A stretch of 59,419 nt of DNA, from positions 1 to 59,419 of the forward strand of contig NZ_BRLB01000026.1 of NCBI RefSeq assembly GCF_027923465.1, in the 5' to 3' direction. Below, in pieces: positions 37,292-46,625 of this stretch. The stretch's first letter is position 1, and each line of letters opens with the position of its first letter. A program made the translations under genes and the position numbers. Below the pieces are notes generated by a model. That model was not told the DNA's origin, made no database searches, and worked only from the letters and a program-made list of their open reading frames with translations. This stretch comes from Vallitalea longa. GTDB lineage: Bacteria; Bacillota; Clostridia; Lachnospirales; Vallitaleaceae.

Positions 37292-38716
37292 TTATTTGTT
37301 TTTGGCTAAAGCAAGAGTGAAGACAAATTCAGTACCGACATTTAATTTACTATTAACATTAATAGTTTCTCCGTGAGCGGTCATTATTTCTTTTACGATA
37401 GAAAGACCTAAACCGGTTCCTTTCTTATCTTCGCCTCGTGAACGGTCAGTTTTATGGAATCTATTGAAGATGTATTTGATTTCGTTTTCTTTTATTCCCG
37501 GACCATTATCTTTAACTGAGATATTGACTTTGTCTTTATACTTAGTTGTTTCTATTGTTATTCGGTCTCCTTTGCTACAGAATTTAACAGCATTATCGAT
37601 AAGATTATAGATTACTCTTTGAATTTTATCTTTGTCAGCTGTTACCATAATCTGTTTTTCATCAATTAATAATGTAATGTGAATCTTTTTCTCACTAATT
37701 TTACGTTCGAATTTTATTAATACTTCTCTGATAATGAGATGAATATCAAAGACAGAGTAATCAAGTTGAATACCATTGTTTTCAAGCTTTGTCAGTAATA
37801 ATATCTCATTGGTCAATTTAGTTAATCTATTGGTTTCATCAAGAACTATATTCAAATATTTTTCTTGATTTTCTGGTGGTATAGTACCATCAAGTATGGC
37901 CTGTACAAAACCTTTAATGGAAGTCAGTGGTGAACGGAAATCATGGGATATATTAGCGATGAAGCTTCTTCGCATTTCCTCTAATTTTCCTAATTCAGCT
38001 GCCATGAAATTCAGGTTGGTAGCCAATTCTCCAACATCATCATTAGTAGTTATCATAATTCTGCTTTCGAAATTTCCATTAGCGATGGATCTAGCGGTCT
38101 TATTCATTTCTTGGAATGTCTTGGTTATTCTCCTGGAGAATATGAACATGAGCATTATTGAAAATAATAATGAAAATAATAAACATATGATAGTTAAATT
38201 GAAGAAGTAGTTTGCTTCCTTTTTAATCTCAGGATAAAGAGAGTGCATTACTATAATACCTCTTGTTGTACTATTAATTTTAATTGGGTATATCACAGTT
38301 ACAAGAGGAGTAGATGATAATCCATAAAAATTACCTCTCAATGTTACTATTTCTCCATTTTGAGCTTTTTCTATACTCTTATTTTCTATTTTAATATTCT
38401 CAAAAGAATTTACTCCTTTTTCAGAATCTATCTGAACTGTTCCGTCACTAGATAGAATCCATATCCTTGAATCAATATGGTTACTTAGGACCGCTACTTG
38501 ATATTCAAAGTTGAGAGTAGCCATCTTAGTTTGATCGGAGTAAGCTGATATATATTCTTCACTTATGACTTCTGCTACATTAAGCATATTCTGTTTGTAG
38601 TTATTAATAATAAAAGATTCAATAATATTGGTTAATGCTGTGGTTAGTATCATGAATATTATTAATGTCAATATTGCATATATGAAGAAGAATTTGTTGA
38701 CAAATGATTTAAACAT
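37292..38716 (-). CDS. sensor histidine kinase (PhoR/WalK-like architecture)
   Basis: A 474-residue membrane kinase. It has two membrane helices (about 10-32 and 172-193) around an external sensor domain, HAMP (about 194-245), HisKA with ANISHDFRSPL (His258), and HATPase with NLIDNAVKF, DNGPGI and GTGLGLSIV. Its ATG overlaps the regulator stop (TAATG), so they are coupled. It is the last gene of the mutS2-regulator-kinase run. The signal is unknown. Confidence 0.93.
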   Translation of the reverse strand: MFKSFVNKFFFIYAILTLIIFMILTTALTNIIESFIINNYKQNMLNVAEVISEEYISAYSDQTKMATLNFEYQVAVLSNHIDSRIWILSSDGTVQIDSEKGVNSFENIKIENKSIEKAQNGEIVTLRGNFYGLSSTPLVTVIYPIKINSTTRGIIVMHSLYPEIKKEANYFFNLTIICLLFSLLFSIMLMFIFSRRITKTFQEMNKTARSIANGNFESRIMITTNDDVGELATNLNFMAAELGKLEEMRRSFIANISHDFRSPLTSIKGFVQAILDGTIPPENQEKYLNIVLDETNRLTKLTNEILLLTKLENNGIQLDYSVFDIHLIIREVLIKFERKISEKKIHITLLIDEKQIMVTADKDKIQRVIYNLIDNAVKFCSKGDRITIETTKYKDKVNISVKDNGPGIKENEIKYIFNRFHKTDRSRGEDKKGTGLGLSIVKEIMTAHGETINVNSKLNVGTEFVFTLALAKNK

Positions 38717-39399
38717 TACTTCACCTCAAATTTATATCCTATTCCCCACACAGTCTTTATTCCCCAATATTCAGTTTCTTTAATTTTTTCCCTAATCCTC
38801 TTTACGTGTACATCAACAGTTCTTGTATCACCAATGTATTCGTAACCCCATATTCTGTCTAGTAGTTGTTCTCTTGTAAATACTTGATTAGAATTAGAAG
38901 CTAAGAAATACAGAAGTTCAAGTTCCTTAGGTGGCATTTCGATTTTCTTATCATAATGTATTACTGTATAGTTTGATAGATTGATTGTTAGGTTAGGAAC
39001 GACTACCTGTTTATTCTTATCATCCCATGGTTGATATCTTCTAAGAACTGCCTTTACTCTAGCAGTTAATTCTTTGGTATCAAAAGGTTTTACCATATAG
39101 TCATCAGCGCCAAGCTCTAGTCCTAGAATTTTATCAAAAGTTTCTCCTTTGGCAGTTAACATAATGATAGGTATATTACTTATCTTTCTTATTTCTTTAC
39201 AAATATCATAGCCATCCATTCCAGGAAGCATTAAATCTAATATGACTAAATTAGGTGCAAATGTTTGAAAAGCTTTTACTGCGTTATTACCATTATGAAC
39301 AAATTTGGTCAGATAGCCTTCTTTATTAAGATATAGTGATATCAGCTCTGTAATATTTGGATCATCATCGACAATAAGTATTTTTTGCTTGGATTCCAT
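38716..39399 (-). CDS. OmpR-family response regulator
   Basis: A 227-residue regulator. The receiver domain has acidic DDD (11-13), phospho-acceptor Asp55 (LVILDLMLPGMDG), Thr in MLTAKG and Lys in YMVKPFD. The winged-helix Trans_reg_C domain follows with VFTREQLLDRIWGYEYIGDT and VDVHVKRIREKI. AAGGAGG lies at the very end of mutS2, only 12 bases away, so it is read from the mutS2 transcript or an internal promoter. Confidence 0.95.
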   Translation of the reverse strand: MESKQKILIVDDDPNITELISLYLNKEGYLTKFVHNGNNAVKAFQTFAPNLVILDLMLPGMDGYDICKEIRKISNIPIIMLTAKGETFDKILGLELGADDYMVKPFDTKELTARVKAVLRRYQPWDDKNKQVVVPNLTINLSNYTVIHYDKKIEMPPKELELLYFLASNSNQVFTREQLLDRIWGYEYIGDTRTVDVHVKRIREKIKETEYWGIKTVWGIGYKFEVK

Positions 39400-39411
39400 A
39401 GTTCTACCTCC

Positions 39412-41796
39412 TTATTTAAATTCAACTATAGTTACACCTGAGTCACCTTCACCATAATTACCTATTCTATAGGTTTTGACATATTTTACTCTTTTTAAAA
39501 ATGTATGAATACCTGCTCTAAGTACACCGGTTCCTTTTCCATGTATTATAGTAATTTGTGGAAGGTGAGATAAATATGCATCATCAAGAAATTTATCAAG
39601 CTCACCAATTGCTTCGTCAACATTTCTACCACGTACATCTATTTCAGGTGATATGGACATGGATTTTGAAGAAATATTATTTTTGGTTTTTGGAACTTTT
39701 GTTTTATAATCTATTTCATTGCTTTTAACGTAACTAAGATTCTTAATATTAACTTTGGTCTTCATTATACCTAACTGGACTAATACATCTCCTTTTGAAT
39801 TAGGGGGTTGAAGTACTGTTCCTTTTTGATTGAAGGTAGATACGAATACAGTATCTCCTTGTTTTAGGTCTTTTGGAGATTTTGTAGTTGTTTTTCTTCT
39901 TTTTATTCCTGTAGATAAATCTTTCTCTAATGAAGAGATGGATGATCTAAGTTTACTTCTGTGGATTTCCATTTCTTTTGAATTATCAGTATTTGTTCTA
40001 AGCTTATTCATACTCTTGATAATATTATCTGCTTCATCTTTTGCGTTATTGAGAATTTTGTAAGCTTCTTCTTTAGCTTCATTTATCAATTTATCTTTCT
40101 GTTTTTGAATCTTATCACGTTGTACATCAACTTTGTTTTTTAATTCTTCAGCTTCTCTACTATATCTAAGTGCTTTTTCTTTTTCTAATAGTGTCGTCTT
40201 TTTACTAATTTCCAATTCAGTTATTAAATCTTCAAAACGTATTTCTTTGTGTTCTAATAATTGTTTTGCTTCTTCAATTATATTATCGGTCAGACCTAAT
40301 CTTTTAGATATAGCAAAAGCGTTACTTTTACCAGGTATACCTATAAGTAATCTATAAGTAGGTCTTAATGAATTTACATCAAATTCACAGCATGCATTTT
40401 CTACACCTTCAGTAGAAAGAGCATATACTTTTAATTCACTATAGTGAGTTGTGGCTATGGTAAGAACATTTTTGCTATGAAGGTTCTCTAAGATTGCATT
40501 TGCTAAAGCAGCACCTTCTGTAGGATCTGTACCTGCACCTAATTCATCAAATAGTACTAGTGAGTTATCAGTAGCATTTTGTAGGATATCAATAATATTA
40601 GTCATATGAGAGGAGAATGTACTCAAGGATTGTTCGATGCTTTGCTCATCTCCGATGTCAGCGAATATATCATCAAATATCGTAAGTTGTGACTTATCGA
40701 ATGCAGGAATATGTAGTCCTGCCTGTCCCATTAATGTAAGTAGTCCTACTGTTTTTAGAGTGACAGTTTTACCTCCTGTATTAGGGCCTGTGATCATGAG
40801 TGTGGTGAAATCTTTACCTAAATGTATATCTATAGGTACAACGGTATTCTTATCAAGTAATGGATGACGTCCTTTTTTGATGTTGATGTATTTGTCATCA
40901 TTGAATATTGGTTCTGTACCGTTAAGTGCTATGGACAATTCGCCTTTTGCAAAAATAAAGTCTATTTCTGTTAATATTTTCATATTACTGGCTAATTCTT
41001 CTTTTTGAATGAAACACATTGAACTCAAATCGGCTAATATTTTTTCTATTTCCTGTTTTTCTTTTGTAAAGAGTTCTTTGATTTTATTATTCAATTCAAC
41101 AACTGATATAGGTTCTATGAATAATGTTGAGCCTGATGCTGATTGGTCATGTATCATTCCTCTGAAACTACCTCTGTATTCTTGCTTCACAGGAACACAG
41201 TATCTATCATTACGTAGAGTAATTATAGGGTCTTGCAACATGGTTTTATAAGTACTTGAAGTAATGATTTTATTAAGGTGTTCTTTTATTTTCCCGTTAG
41301 AAATTTTCATTTGACGTCTTATATTATATAATTCACGACTTGCGTCATCGGATATTTCTTCTTCAGATATTATACATCTAGTTATTTCCTTATAAAGAGG
41401 ATTAATTAGTTCTATAGCATCAAATAAACCGTATATTATATCTAGATTATTAGCCGTATTAGTATCTTTAGCAGATTTTGCATAGGCTTTTACTTGCTTG
41501 GCTACTCTTAATAGTTCTCCTATATTGAGAAGTTCTATTTGAGAAAGGTCGCCGCCTATAAATAATCTTTTGATAGAGGCTCTTATGTCTTTTAATCCAC
41601 CTAATGCTAGTGAACCTCTTCGCAGTATCATGGTTGCTGCTTGGGAAGTTTCTTTTTGTTTGTTGTTAATAGTAGCAAGATCACAGTAAGGTACCAATGA
41701 GGATGATAATTCTTTTCCCATTTTTGAAGAAGTCTTACTCACCAATTGTTCAATAATTTTATTATATTCTAATGTTTTCAAAACTTTAGTATTCAT
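39412..41796 (-). CDS. mutS2: MutS2 (Smr-domain ATPase)
   Basis: A 794-residue MutS2/RqcU-family protein. MutS core with Walker A GPNTGGKT (337-344), ABC-like LFDELGAGTDPTEGAALA, a long coiled coil (about 505-620) and a C-terminal Smr domain (about 722-794; DVRGRNVDEAI, IHGKGTGVLR). Known roles are suppression of recombination and, in Bacillus, splitting of collided ribosomes. ATG 41796 is preferred, with AAGGTGG upstream; the longer GTG reading covers that site. Confidence 0.95.
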   Translation of the reverse strand: MNTKVLKTLEYNKIIEQLVSKTSSKMGKELSSSLVPYCDLATINNKQKETSQAATMILRRGSLALGGLKDIRASIKRLFIGGDLSQIELLNIGELLRVAKQVKAYAKSAKDTNTANNLDIIYGLFDAIELINPLYKEITRCIISEEEISDDASRELYNIRRQMKISNGKIKEHLNKIITSSTYKTMLQDPIITLRNDRYCVPVKQEYRGSFRGMIHDQSASGSTLFIEPISVVELNNKIKELFTKEKQEIEKILADLSSMCFIQKEELASNMKILTEIDFIFAKGELSIALNGTEPIFNDDKYINIKKGRHPLLDKNTVVPIDIHLGKDFTTLMITGPNTGGKTVTLKTVGLLTLMGQAGLHIPAFDKSQLTIFDDIFADIGDEQSIEQSLSTFSSHMTNIIDILQNATDNSLVLFDELGAGTDPTEGAALANAILENLHSKNVLTIATTHYSELKVYALSTEGVENACCEFDVNSLRPTYRLLIGIPGKSNAFAISKRLGLTDNIIEEAKQLLEHKEIRFEDLITELEISKKTTLLEKEKALRYSREAEELKNKVDVQRDKIQKQKDKLINEAKEEAYKILNNAKDEADNIIKSMNKLRTNTDNSKEMEIHRSKLRSSISSLEKDLSTGIKRRKTTTKSPKDLKQGDTVFVSTFNQKGTVLQPPNSKGDVLVQLGIMKTKVNIKNLSYVKSNEIDYKTKVPKTKNNISSKSMSISPEIDVRGRNVDEAIGELDKFLDDAYLSHLPQITIIHGKGTGVLRAGIHTFLKRVKYVKTYRIGNYGEGDSGVTIVEFK

Positions 41797-41955
41797 TTTA
41801 ACCACCTTTAACTTTTTTAGGCACTTAATATATAGTATTCATATATATTTTACAACAATGAATGAAATATTAAAAGGAAAAAGTCATATATTAAATTTTA
41901 TAATTTAATATAATACTAATATTTTAAAAAAATATTACAAATATATTAAAAAATG

Positions 41956-41964
41956 TGTTATAAT
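41956..41964 (+). promoter_or_regulatory. extended -10 promoter of the M23 gene
   Basis: TGTTATAAT is an extended -10 element 79 bases before the M23 gene. No good -35 is seen. The gap to mutS2 is 246 bases, divergent. Confidence 0.5.
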
Positions 41965-42042
41965 ACTTTTGACTATAATAGAAAATAAACCAATTATTTA
42001 CAATATCTTACAAATGTTTTAAGTAAAGGTGGCGAGTGATTA

Positions 42043-43134
42043 ATGAATTGGAGGACTAGGCATAGTACTGGAGAACATAAAATTAAAAGTCGTAAATATA
42101 TAACTTTTGTCATAATTCCTGATCCTACCAAAAGTCCTAAGACCATTAAGATACCTAAATGGATTAGGTTTCCTCTACTTACTTGTGTTATTGCTGTAAT
42201 AATCTGGGTACTGTCTACTATGACTAATGTAGCTGATGTTCAAAGCAAAATGGCAACCGCTAGTCTTAATCTGCAAACTAATACATATGAAAATAGCCAT
42301 AAAGATGAAAAAATTCAAGAATATGAAGTAGAAGATGCCAAAAAGTTTTCTCAATTACATGATTTACAAGAACTTTTTACTCAGATTCAGGATAAGTTAC
42401 AAGAATTGGAAGATCAAAAACTTGATATTGATTCTAAACTTAATAATACTGAAAAAACAACTGATAGCCAACCCATAAGTAGTATTCAACCAAAAGTTGA
42501 AATTGAACCTGTTGTAGTAAATTATTCTACAAGCACTTATAAAGATGATTCCCTAATGGCTATGGTGAATCAATCAAGTGAATCAGAGGAATCAATAGTA
42601 GAGGGAGATTTTTTAGGACAAGCTGACGATCTATTAGGTAAATTACAAGAAACCATTAAACTGATTGACAGTGAGACTGATACATATAATGAACTTAATG
42701 ATAAAGTTGATGAAATGATTCCTTATTGGGAAGCATATCCTTCAACACTACCTGTGAAATATACTCATGTAACAAGTCCATATGGTTGGAGGAAAAATCC
42801 ATTCGGAGGAAGTTCATTTGAATTTCACACAGGTGTGGATTTGAAAGCCAGTTATGGGACAAGTGTATATGCGACTGGTAAAGGTACGGTAATATTTGCT
42901 GGATATGATTATGCTTATGGTAGATTGTTAATTATTGACCATGGATATGGGATGACAACAAAATATGCTCATAACTCTAGATTATTAGTTTCTAAGGGTG
43001 ATAAAGTCGAGCGTGGAGATAAAATTGCAAAAGCAGGAAGTACTGGTAGAAGTACTGGATCACATGTTCATTATGAAGTATTAGTTAATGGAAAGACGCA
43101 AAACCCATTAGACTATGTATATAAGAGTAAATAA
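42043..43134 (+). CDS. membrane-anchored M23 (LytM) peptidase
   Basis: A 363-residue protein with a cytosolic basic N-terminus, one membrane helix (about 44-60), a coiled-coil linker (about 85-135 and 195-225) and a C-terminal M23 domain. Zinc ligands are His262 and Asp266 in FHTGVD and His343 in HVHYE (341-345), with His310 as the usual helper. It should cut peptidoglycan crossbridges or serve as an activator. The bactofilin gene follows, a pairing seen in many bacteria that shapes cell-wall growth. Confidence 0.92.
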   Translation: MNWRTRHSTGEHKIKSRKYITFVIIPDPTKSPKTIKIPKWIRFPLLTCVIAVIIWVLSTMTNVADVQSKMATASLNLQTNTYENSHKDEKIQEYEVEDAKKFSQLHDLQELFTQIQDKLQELEDQKLDIDSKLNNTEKTTDSQPISSIQPKVEIEPVVVNYSTSTYKDDSLMAMVNQSSESEESIVEGDFLGQADDLLGKLQETIKLIDSETDTYNELNDKVDEMIPYWEAYPSTLPVKYTHVTSPYGWRKNPFGGSSFEFHTGVDLKASYGTSVYATGKGTVIFAGYDYAYGRLLIIDHGYGMTTKYAHNSRLLVSKGDKVERGDKIAKAGSTGRSTGSHVHYEVLVNGKTQNPLDYVYKSK

Positions 43135-43206
43135 AATATATTTTATAATTATATTCTATATTAATTATTTAAATTTGTTCAAATTATGTACAAAGGAGAA
43201 TTAGAA

Positions 43207-43620
43207 ATGATTAAGCAAAAGAAAAAAGCAACTTATGATAAACCATCTACCATAATAGGAAAAGATACTACATTAGAAACATCTATTATGAAATCAAAGA
43301 ATACTGTTCAGATAAATGGTAAATTTTATGGAGATATGGAAATTGAATCTAGTGTAGCTATAGGTGAAACTGGTTATATTAAAGGAAATGTTGCTGCTGA
43401 TTTCTTACTAGTGGCAGGAAAGATTGATGGAAATGTAAATATTGCAGGTCAATTACATCTGACTAAGTCAGCAATGATAACAGGTGATATAAAAACTGCT
43501 AGTATCATTATTGATGAGGGAGCTCATATTCAAGGTAACTGTAATATGTCGGCACCAAAAAATATTAACCAGATTGAAGGAAATAAAGTTAAACAAATAG
43601 ATAATAAAAATAATAAATAA
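43207..43620 (+). CDS. bactofilin (polymer-forming cytoskeletal protein)
   Basis: A 137-residue bactofilin with short repeats that build a beta-helix, for example VQINGKFYGDMEIE, IKGNVAADFLLVAGKIDGNV and MITGDIKTASIIIDEGAHI. Bactofilins polymerise without nucleotide at the membrane and often recruit M23 peptidases, one of which is encoded just upstream. ATG 43207 follows AAAGGAG; the earlier ATG at 43186 lies before that site. Confidence 0.92.
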   Translation: MIKQKKKATYDKPSTIIGKDTTLETSIMKSKNTVQINGKFYGDMEIESSVAIGETGYIKGNVAADFLLVAGKIDGNVNIAGQLHLTKSAMITGDIKTASIIIDEGAHIQGNCNMSAPKNINQIEGNKVKQIDNKNNK

Positions 43621-43684
43621 CATTATTAACATATACAGATTATATTTTATCTAGATTATCTGAGTTATAAGAGCTTAGGTGGTC

Positions 43685-43774
43685 TTTTTTATTAAATAAA
43701 AAAGTTCTACTTTCTATTTTTCTTGAAATCTTATATGAGACGTAGTCTCATTGTTCTTACTAAGATAAAAATGC
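43685..43774 (+). repeat. dispersed intergenic repeat, copy 4 (fullest)
   Basis: TTTTTTATTAAATAAAAAAG, then TTCTACTTTCTATTT, TTCTTGAAATCTTATATGAG, a TGAGAC-GTA-GTCTCA palindrome and TTGTTCTTA. It matches the copies at 11781 and 15462 over nearly its whole length. It lies after bactofilin. Confidence 0.75.
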
Positions 43775-43852
43775 TAAATTATTCAAAATTATTAACAAAG
43801 AGTTCATATTTTATTCAAAGAAAATGAGTATAATCATAGTATAGAAAATATG

Positions 43853-43931
43853 ATTAACCAATTATATTTTTATTTGACTAGATTATGCCAAATGAACAAA
43901 ATTTGGTTAATGACCGTAATATTTGGTTAAT
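43853..43931. promoter_or_regulatory. three TTTGGTTAAT-type sites upstream of htrA
   Basis: ATTTGGTTAAT occurs at 43901 and again at 43921, 20 bp apart (about two helical turns), and ATTAACCAAT is an inverted copy at 43853-43862. A further ATTTGGTTAAT lies just after the gene at 45414. The spacing suggests protein-binding sites. The gap 43621-43956 otherwise holds only repeat copy 4. Confidence 0.5.
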
Positions 43932-43956
43932 ACATTTTAGATAGGAGGAAACGTAC

Positions 43957-45393
43957 ATGGACGAATTTAAAAGATTTAATGATGACAAGGATGAAAATGA
44001 AGATACTAGAAATAATAACAGCAGCGAAAACTCAGGGAAAAATTATTTTGATGATGTTATAGAAACGACAATTATCAAAAGCGAATTAAAGGATGATTTA
44101 CACAAAGAGATTCCTATAAATGTTGATGATGCTTATTCCAACGATCAACATTGTTTTGAAGAAAAGATAAAAAACGATAAGAAGAATAAAAAAAGGAATT
44201 TTACATGGAAAAAAATGGTAGCATGTGTTTTGGTAGCAATCCTTATTGGTGGGGGATTCCAATTTGGTATGCAAGTAACGAAGCCTTTTATTGATAAACA
44301 CATAAGCCCAATGTTAACAAGTAATACAAGGAATTCAGAAGAGTTTTCTTTTGATGATAATGACCCCAAAATTACTGATAGCTTAAAAGAAGTAAGTAAT
44401 TATACAAAATCAATAAATAATAATTACGTTTCACCTGTAGTAGCAATTGCAGATAACATGAAACCTTCCATAGTAACTATTACTAGTACTATTACTACCA
44501 TTGATTGGTTTAACAATGAACGTCTACAAGAGGGAACAGGTTCAGGAATAATATTTGCCGAAAACGATGAAGACATATATATTGTTACTAATCAACACGT
44601 TATTGAAAATTCTAAAAATGTTATTGTAACATTTTTCAATTCAGAAAATATTAAAGCACAAGTAATTGGATATGATGTTGAATATGATTTAGCAGTATTA
44701 GCTATAGATAAGAAAGATATCAATGATGAGTTGGAAAATAGTATTAGAATCGCTAAACTAGGAAATTCTGATGAATTGAAAGTAGGAGAATTAGCAGTGG
44801 CTATAGGTAATCCTCTTGGAAAACAATTTAGTCATACAGTTACTGTAGGATATGTTAGTGCTCTTAATAGAACATTAGATTTTACAGATTCCAGAGCTAC
44901 ATTCATTCAGACAGATGCTGCAATTAATCCAGGTAACAGTGGAGGAGCACTTGTTAATGCACAAAGTGAAGTTATAGGTATTAACAGTTGCAAGTTAGCT
45001 GATACAGATATAGAAGGTATGGGATTTGCTATACCAATCAATGAAGCAAAACCTATTATTGAAGACATTGTCAATCAAAAAGATAGACCTGCTTTAGGTA
45101 TTAAAGGTATAGATGTTACTGAAGAGATCGGAAAATATTATGGATTACCAATAGGTATATTGATCAAGGAAGTTACAGAAGGAAGTGGAGCAGAAAAAGG
45201 TGGATTACAACCTCAAGACATAATATTTGAATTTGGTGGAGTCACAATCTTTGGATTCGAAGATTTACAAAAAGAACTTGAAAAGTATGAAGTAGGAGAT
45301 ACTGTTGCTGTTAAAGTTTCAAGACAGTCTGGTGAAGGCTTCAAAAAAGTTGAATTACAAATAAAATTGACTGATAGAAGAAGTATAATGTAA
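43957..45393 (+). CDS. htrA: HtrA/DegP-type serine protease
   Basis: A 478-residue protease. It has an acidic, Asn-rich cytosolic region (1-85), a membrane helix (about 87-106) and a trypsin-like domain with catalytic His214 (TNQHVI), Asp244 (YDLAVL) and Ser328 (GNSGGA). A C-terminal PDZ domain has DVTEEIGKYYGLPIGILI and GGLQPQDII. It faces outside the membrane and degrades or refolds damaged envelope proteins. Four TTTGGTTAAT-type sites around it suggest specific control. Confidence 0.94.
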   Translation: MDEFKRFNDDKDENEDTRNNNSSENSGKNYFDDVIETTIIKSELKDDLHKEIPINVDDAYSNDQHCFEEKIKNDKKNKKRNFTWKKMVACVLVAILIGGGFQFGMQVTKPFIDKHISPMLTSNTRNSEEFSFDDNDPKITDSLKEVSNYTKSINNNYVSPVVAIADNMKPSIVTITSTITTIDWFNNERLQEGTGSGIIFAENDEDIYIVTNQHVIENSKNVIVTFFNSENIKAQVIGYDVEYDLAVLAIDKKDINDELENSIRIAKLGNSDELKVGELAVAIGNPLGKQFSHTVTVGYVSALNRTLDFTDSRATFIQTDAAINPGNSGGALVNAQSEVIGINSCKLADTDIEGMGFAIPINEAKPIIEDIVNQKDRPALGIKGIDVTEEIGKYYGLPIGILIKEVTEGSGAEKGGLQPQDIIFEFGGVTIFGFEDLQKELEKYEVGDTVAVKVSRQSGEGFKKVELQIKLTDRRSIM

Positions 45394-45429
45394 CGTATTA
45401 GAAGTTAGTATTAATTTGGTTAATTCTGA

Positions 45430-45650
45430 AGAAGTAATTTTAATAGATTAGAAATTTAATATTAGTTAACAAATGATGGCTTTGATTATAATAGCATTTA
45501 TAATCAAAGCCATATATTTTTTTAAAATAAAATATTAAATTTAGGTTTTTTAAAAAAATATGTATAATGTAAAATAAATATATGAAGGTATTATAATTAA
45601 CATATAAAATTATATAATATGTCGAATCAATAATATTTAATAAAGTTAGC
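45430..45650 (+). repeat. duplicated intergenic segment, copy 1
   Basis: About 220 bases holding the htrA terminator and following AT-rich DNA. It matches 46381-46625: AAGAAGTAAT, the GGCTTTGATTATAATAG hairpin, TATAATGTAAAATAAATATA, and AATATTTAAT occur in the same order. Confidence 0.6.
45476..45520 (+). terminator. terminator of htrA
   Basis: ATGGCTTTGATTATAA (45476-45491) pairs perfectly with TTATAATCAAAGCCAT (45498-45513), six-base loop, then ATATTTTTTT. Confidence 0.93.
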
Positions 45651-45710
45651 TTTGTGTTATAATGAAAAAAATATTAAAGATTAATTATTTAAAAGGAGAT
45701 ATTTTTTGAT

Positions 45711-46184
45711 ATGATTGATTTCTTAATTTATGGATTGGTTATTTATTCCTTCAATTCTTTTGTGGTTTTATTCCACGAATTAGGTCATGCCATCTTTGCA
45801 TTGTTATTTACTAAAGAAAAGGTAACTATATCAATAGGAAAGGATAGCAGGAAAAAAATTACAATAAATATAAAAAGGTTAACAATACACTTTACGGTAT
45901 TTACATTTTGGCATGGGTATGTTATCTTTGGACAAATTGAAGGAAAAAGTAAAAAGATATTAACTTATTTAGGAGGAGTACTAAATAATATATTATTAAT
46001 TATAATAGGTACTATTATATTAAAATTTGTTAATCTAGAACCAGTTATAATTTTAATCAGATGTTTAATATATGCATCTTTGTGGAGTTTAATAGTATGT
46101 ATGATTCCTTTTAAATGTAGATATTATTATCCTAAAGAATTTAATAGTGATATGAAAAATATTATTTATATAATAAAAGAATAG
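45711..46184 (+). CDS. small M50-like membrane metalloprotease
   Basis: A 157-residue integral membrane protein with zinc-protease motif HELGHA (His22, Glu23, His26) in the first hydrophobic segment and further helices near 85-105 and 108-132. A C-terminal FNSDMKNI may supply the third ligand (Asp near 148), as the NxDG-type motif does in M50 proteases. It is much shorter than site-2 proteases and lacks a PDZ domain. AAAGGAG is 12 bases from ATG 45711, rather far. It lies between two copies of a duplicated intergenic segment. Confidence 0.75.
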   Translation: MIDFLIYGLVIYSFNSFVVLFHELGHAIFALLFTKEKVTISIGKDSRKKITINIKRLTIHFTVFTFWHGYVIFGQIEGKSKKILTYLGGVLNNILLIIIGTIILKFVNLEPVIILIRCLIYASLWSLIVCMIPFKCRYYYPKEFNSDMKNIIYIIKE

Positions 46185-46380
46185 AACTATAATCTTAAAA
46201 TAAAAATAATTTCTATGAAAATAATTATGAATATTTTTGATGAAATGGTTTAGAAGTAAACCAACTACTCTACCACTATTTGTATTCTAAAAGAGGTGAT
46301 AGCTAAAAATCTATTACATTATCCAATAAAAAGTGTCATGTAATGTATTAAAAAATTACTAGTTGTTTAATTTAATTTTT

Positions 46381-46625
46381 AAGAAGTAATATTAAGTGTA
46401 ATTATTAAAATTAGAAGTATAATATTAGTATAATGTTTAAGTAAGAATATTAATAAATTTGATAAATAAGGCTTTGATTATAATAGTATATATAATCAAA
46501 GCCTTATATTTTATAAAAACAAATATAGATTTCTTTTTTTTTTCATCAAAATAGGGTATAATGTAAGATAAATATATGAAATTATATATTATATAGAGTT
46601 TAAATTTAATAATATTTAATTGCAA
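46381..46625 (+). repeat. duplicated intergenic segment, copy 2
   Basis: A diverged direct copy of 45430-45650, now downstream of the M50-like gene. Matches run from AAGAAGTAATATTAAGTG through the hairpin and TATAATGTAAGATAAATATA to AATATTTAATT. Confidence 0.6.
46474..46518 (+). terminator. terminator after the M50-like gene, twin of the htrA terminator
   Basis: AAGGCTTTGATTATA pairs with TATAATCAAAGCCTT. It matches the htrA terminator, with ATGGC/GCCAT changed to AAGGC/GCCTT on both arms so pairing is kept. A T-rich tail follows. Confidence 0.85.

Noticed and set aside
46246-46263. TGGTTTA-GAAG-TAAACCA hairpin as a terminator of the M50-like gene
   Set aside because: No T tract follows; the duplicated hairpin at 46474 is a better terminator.
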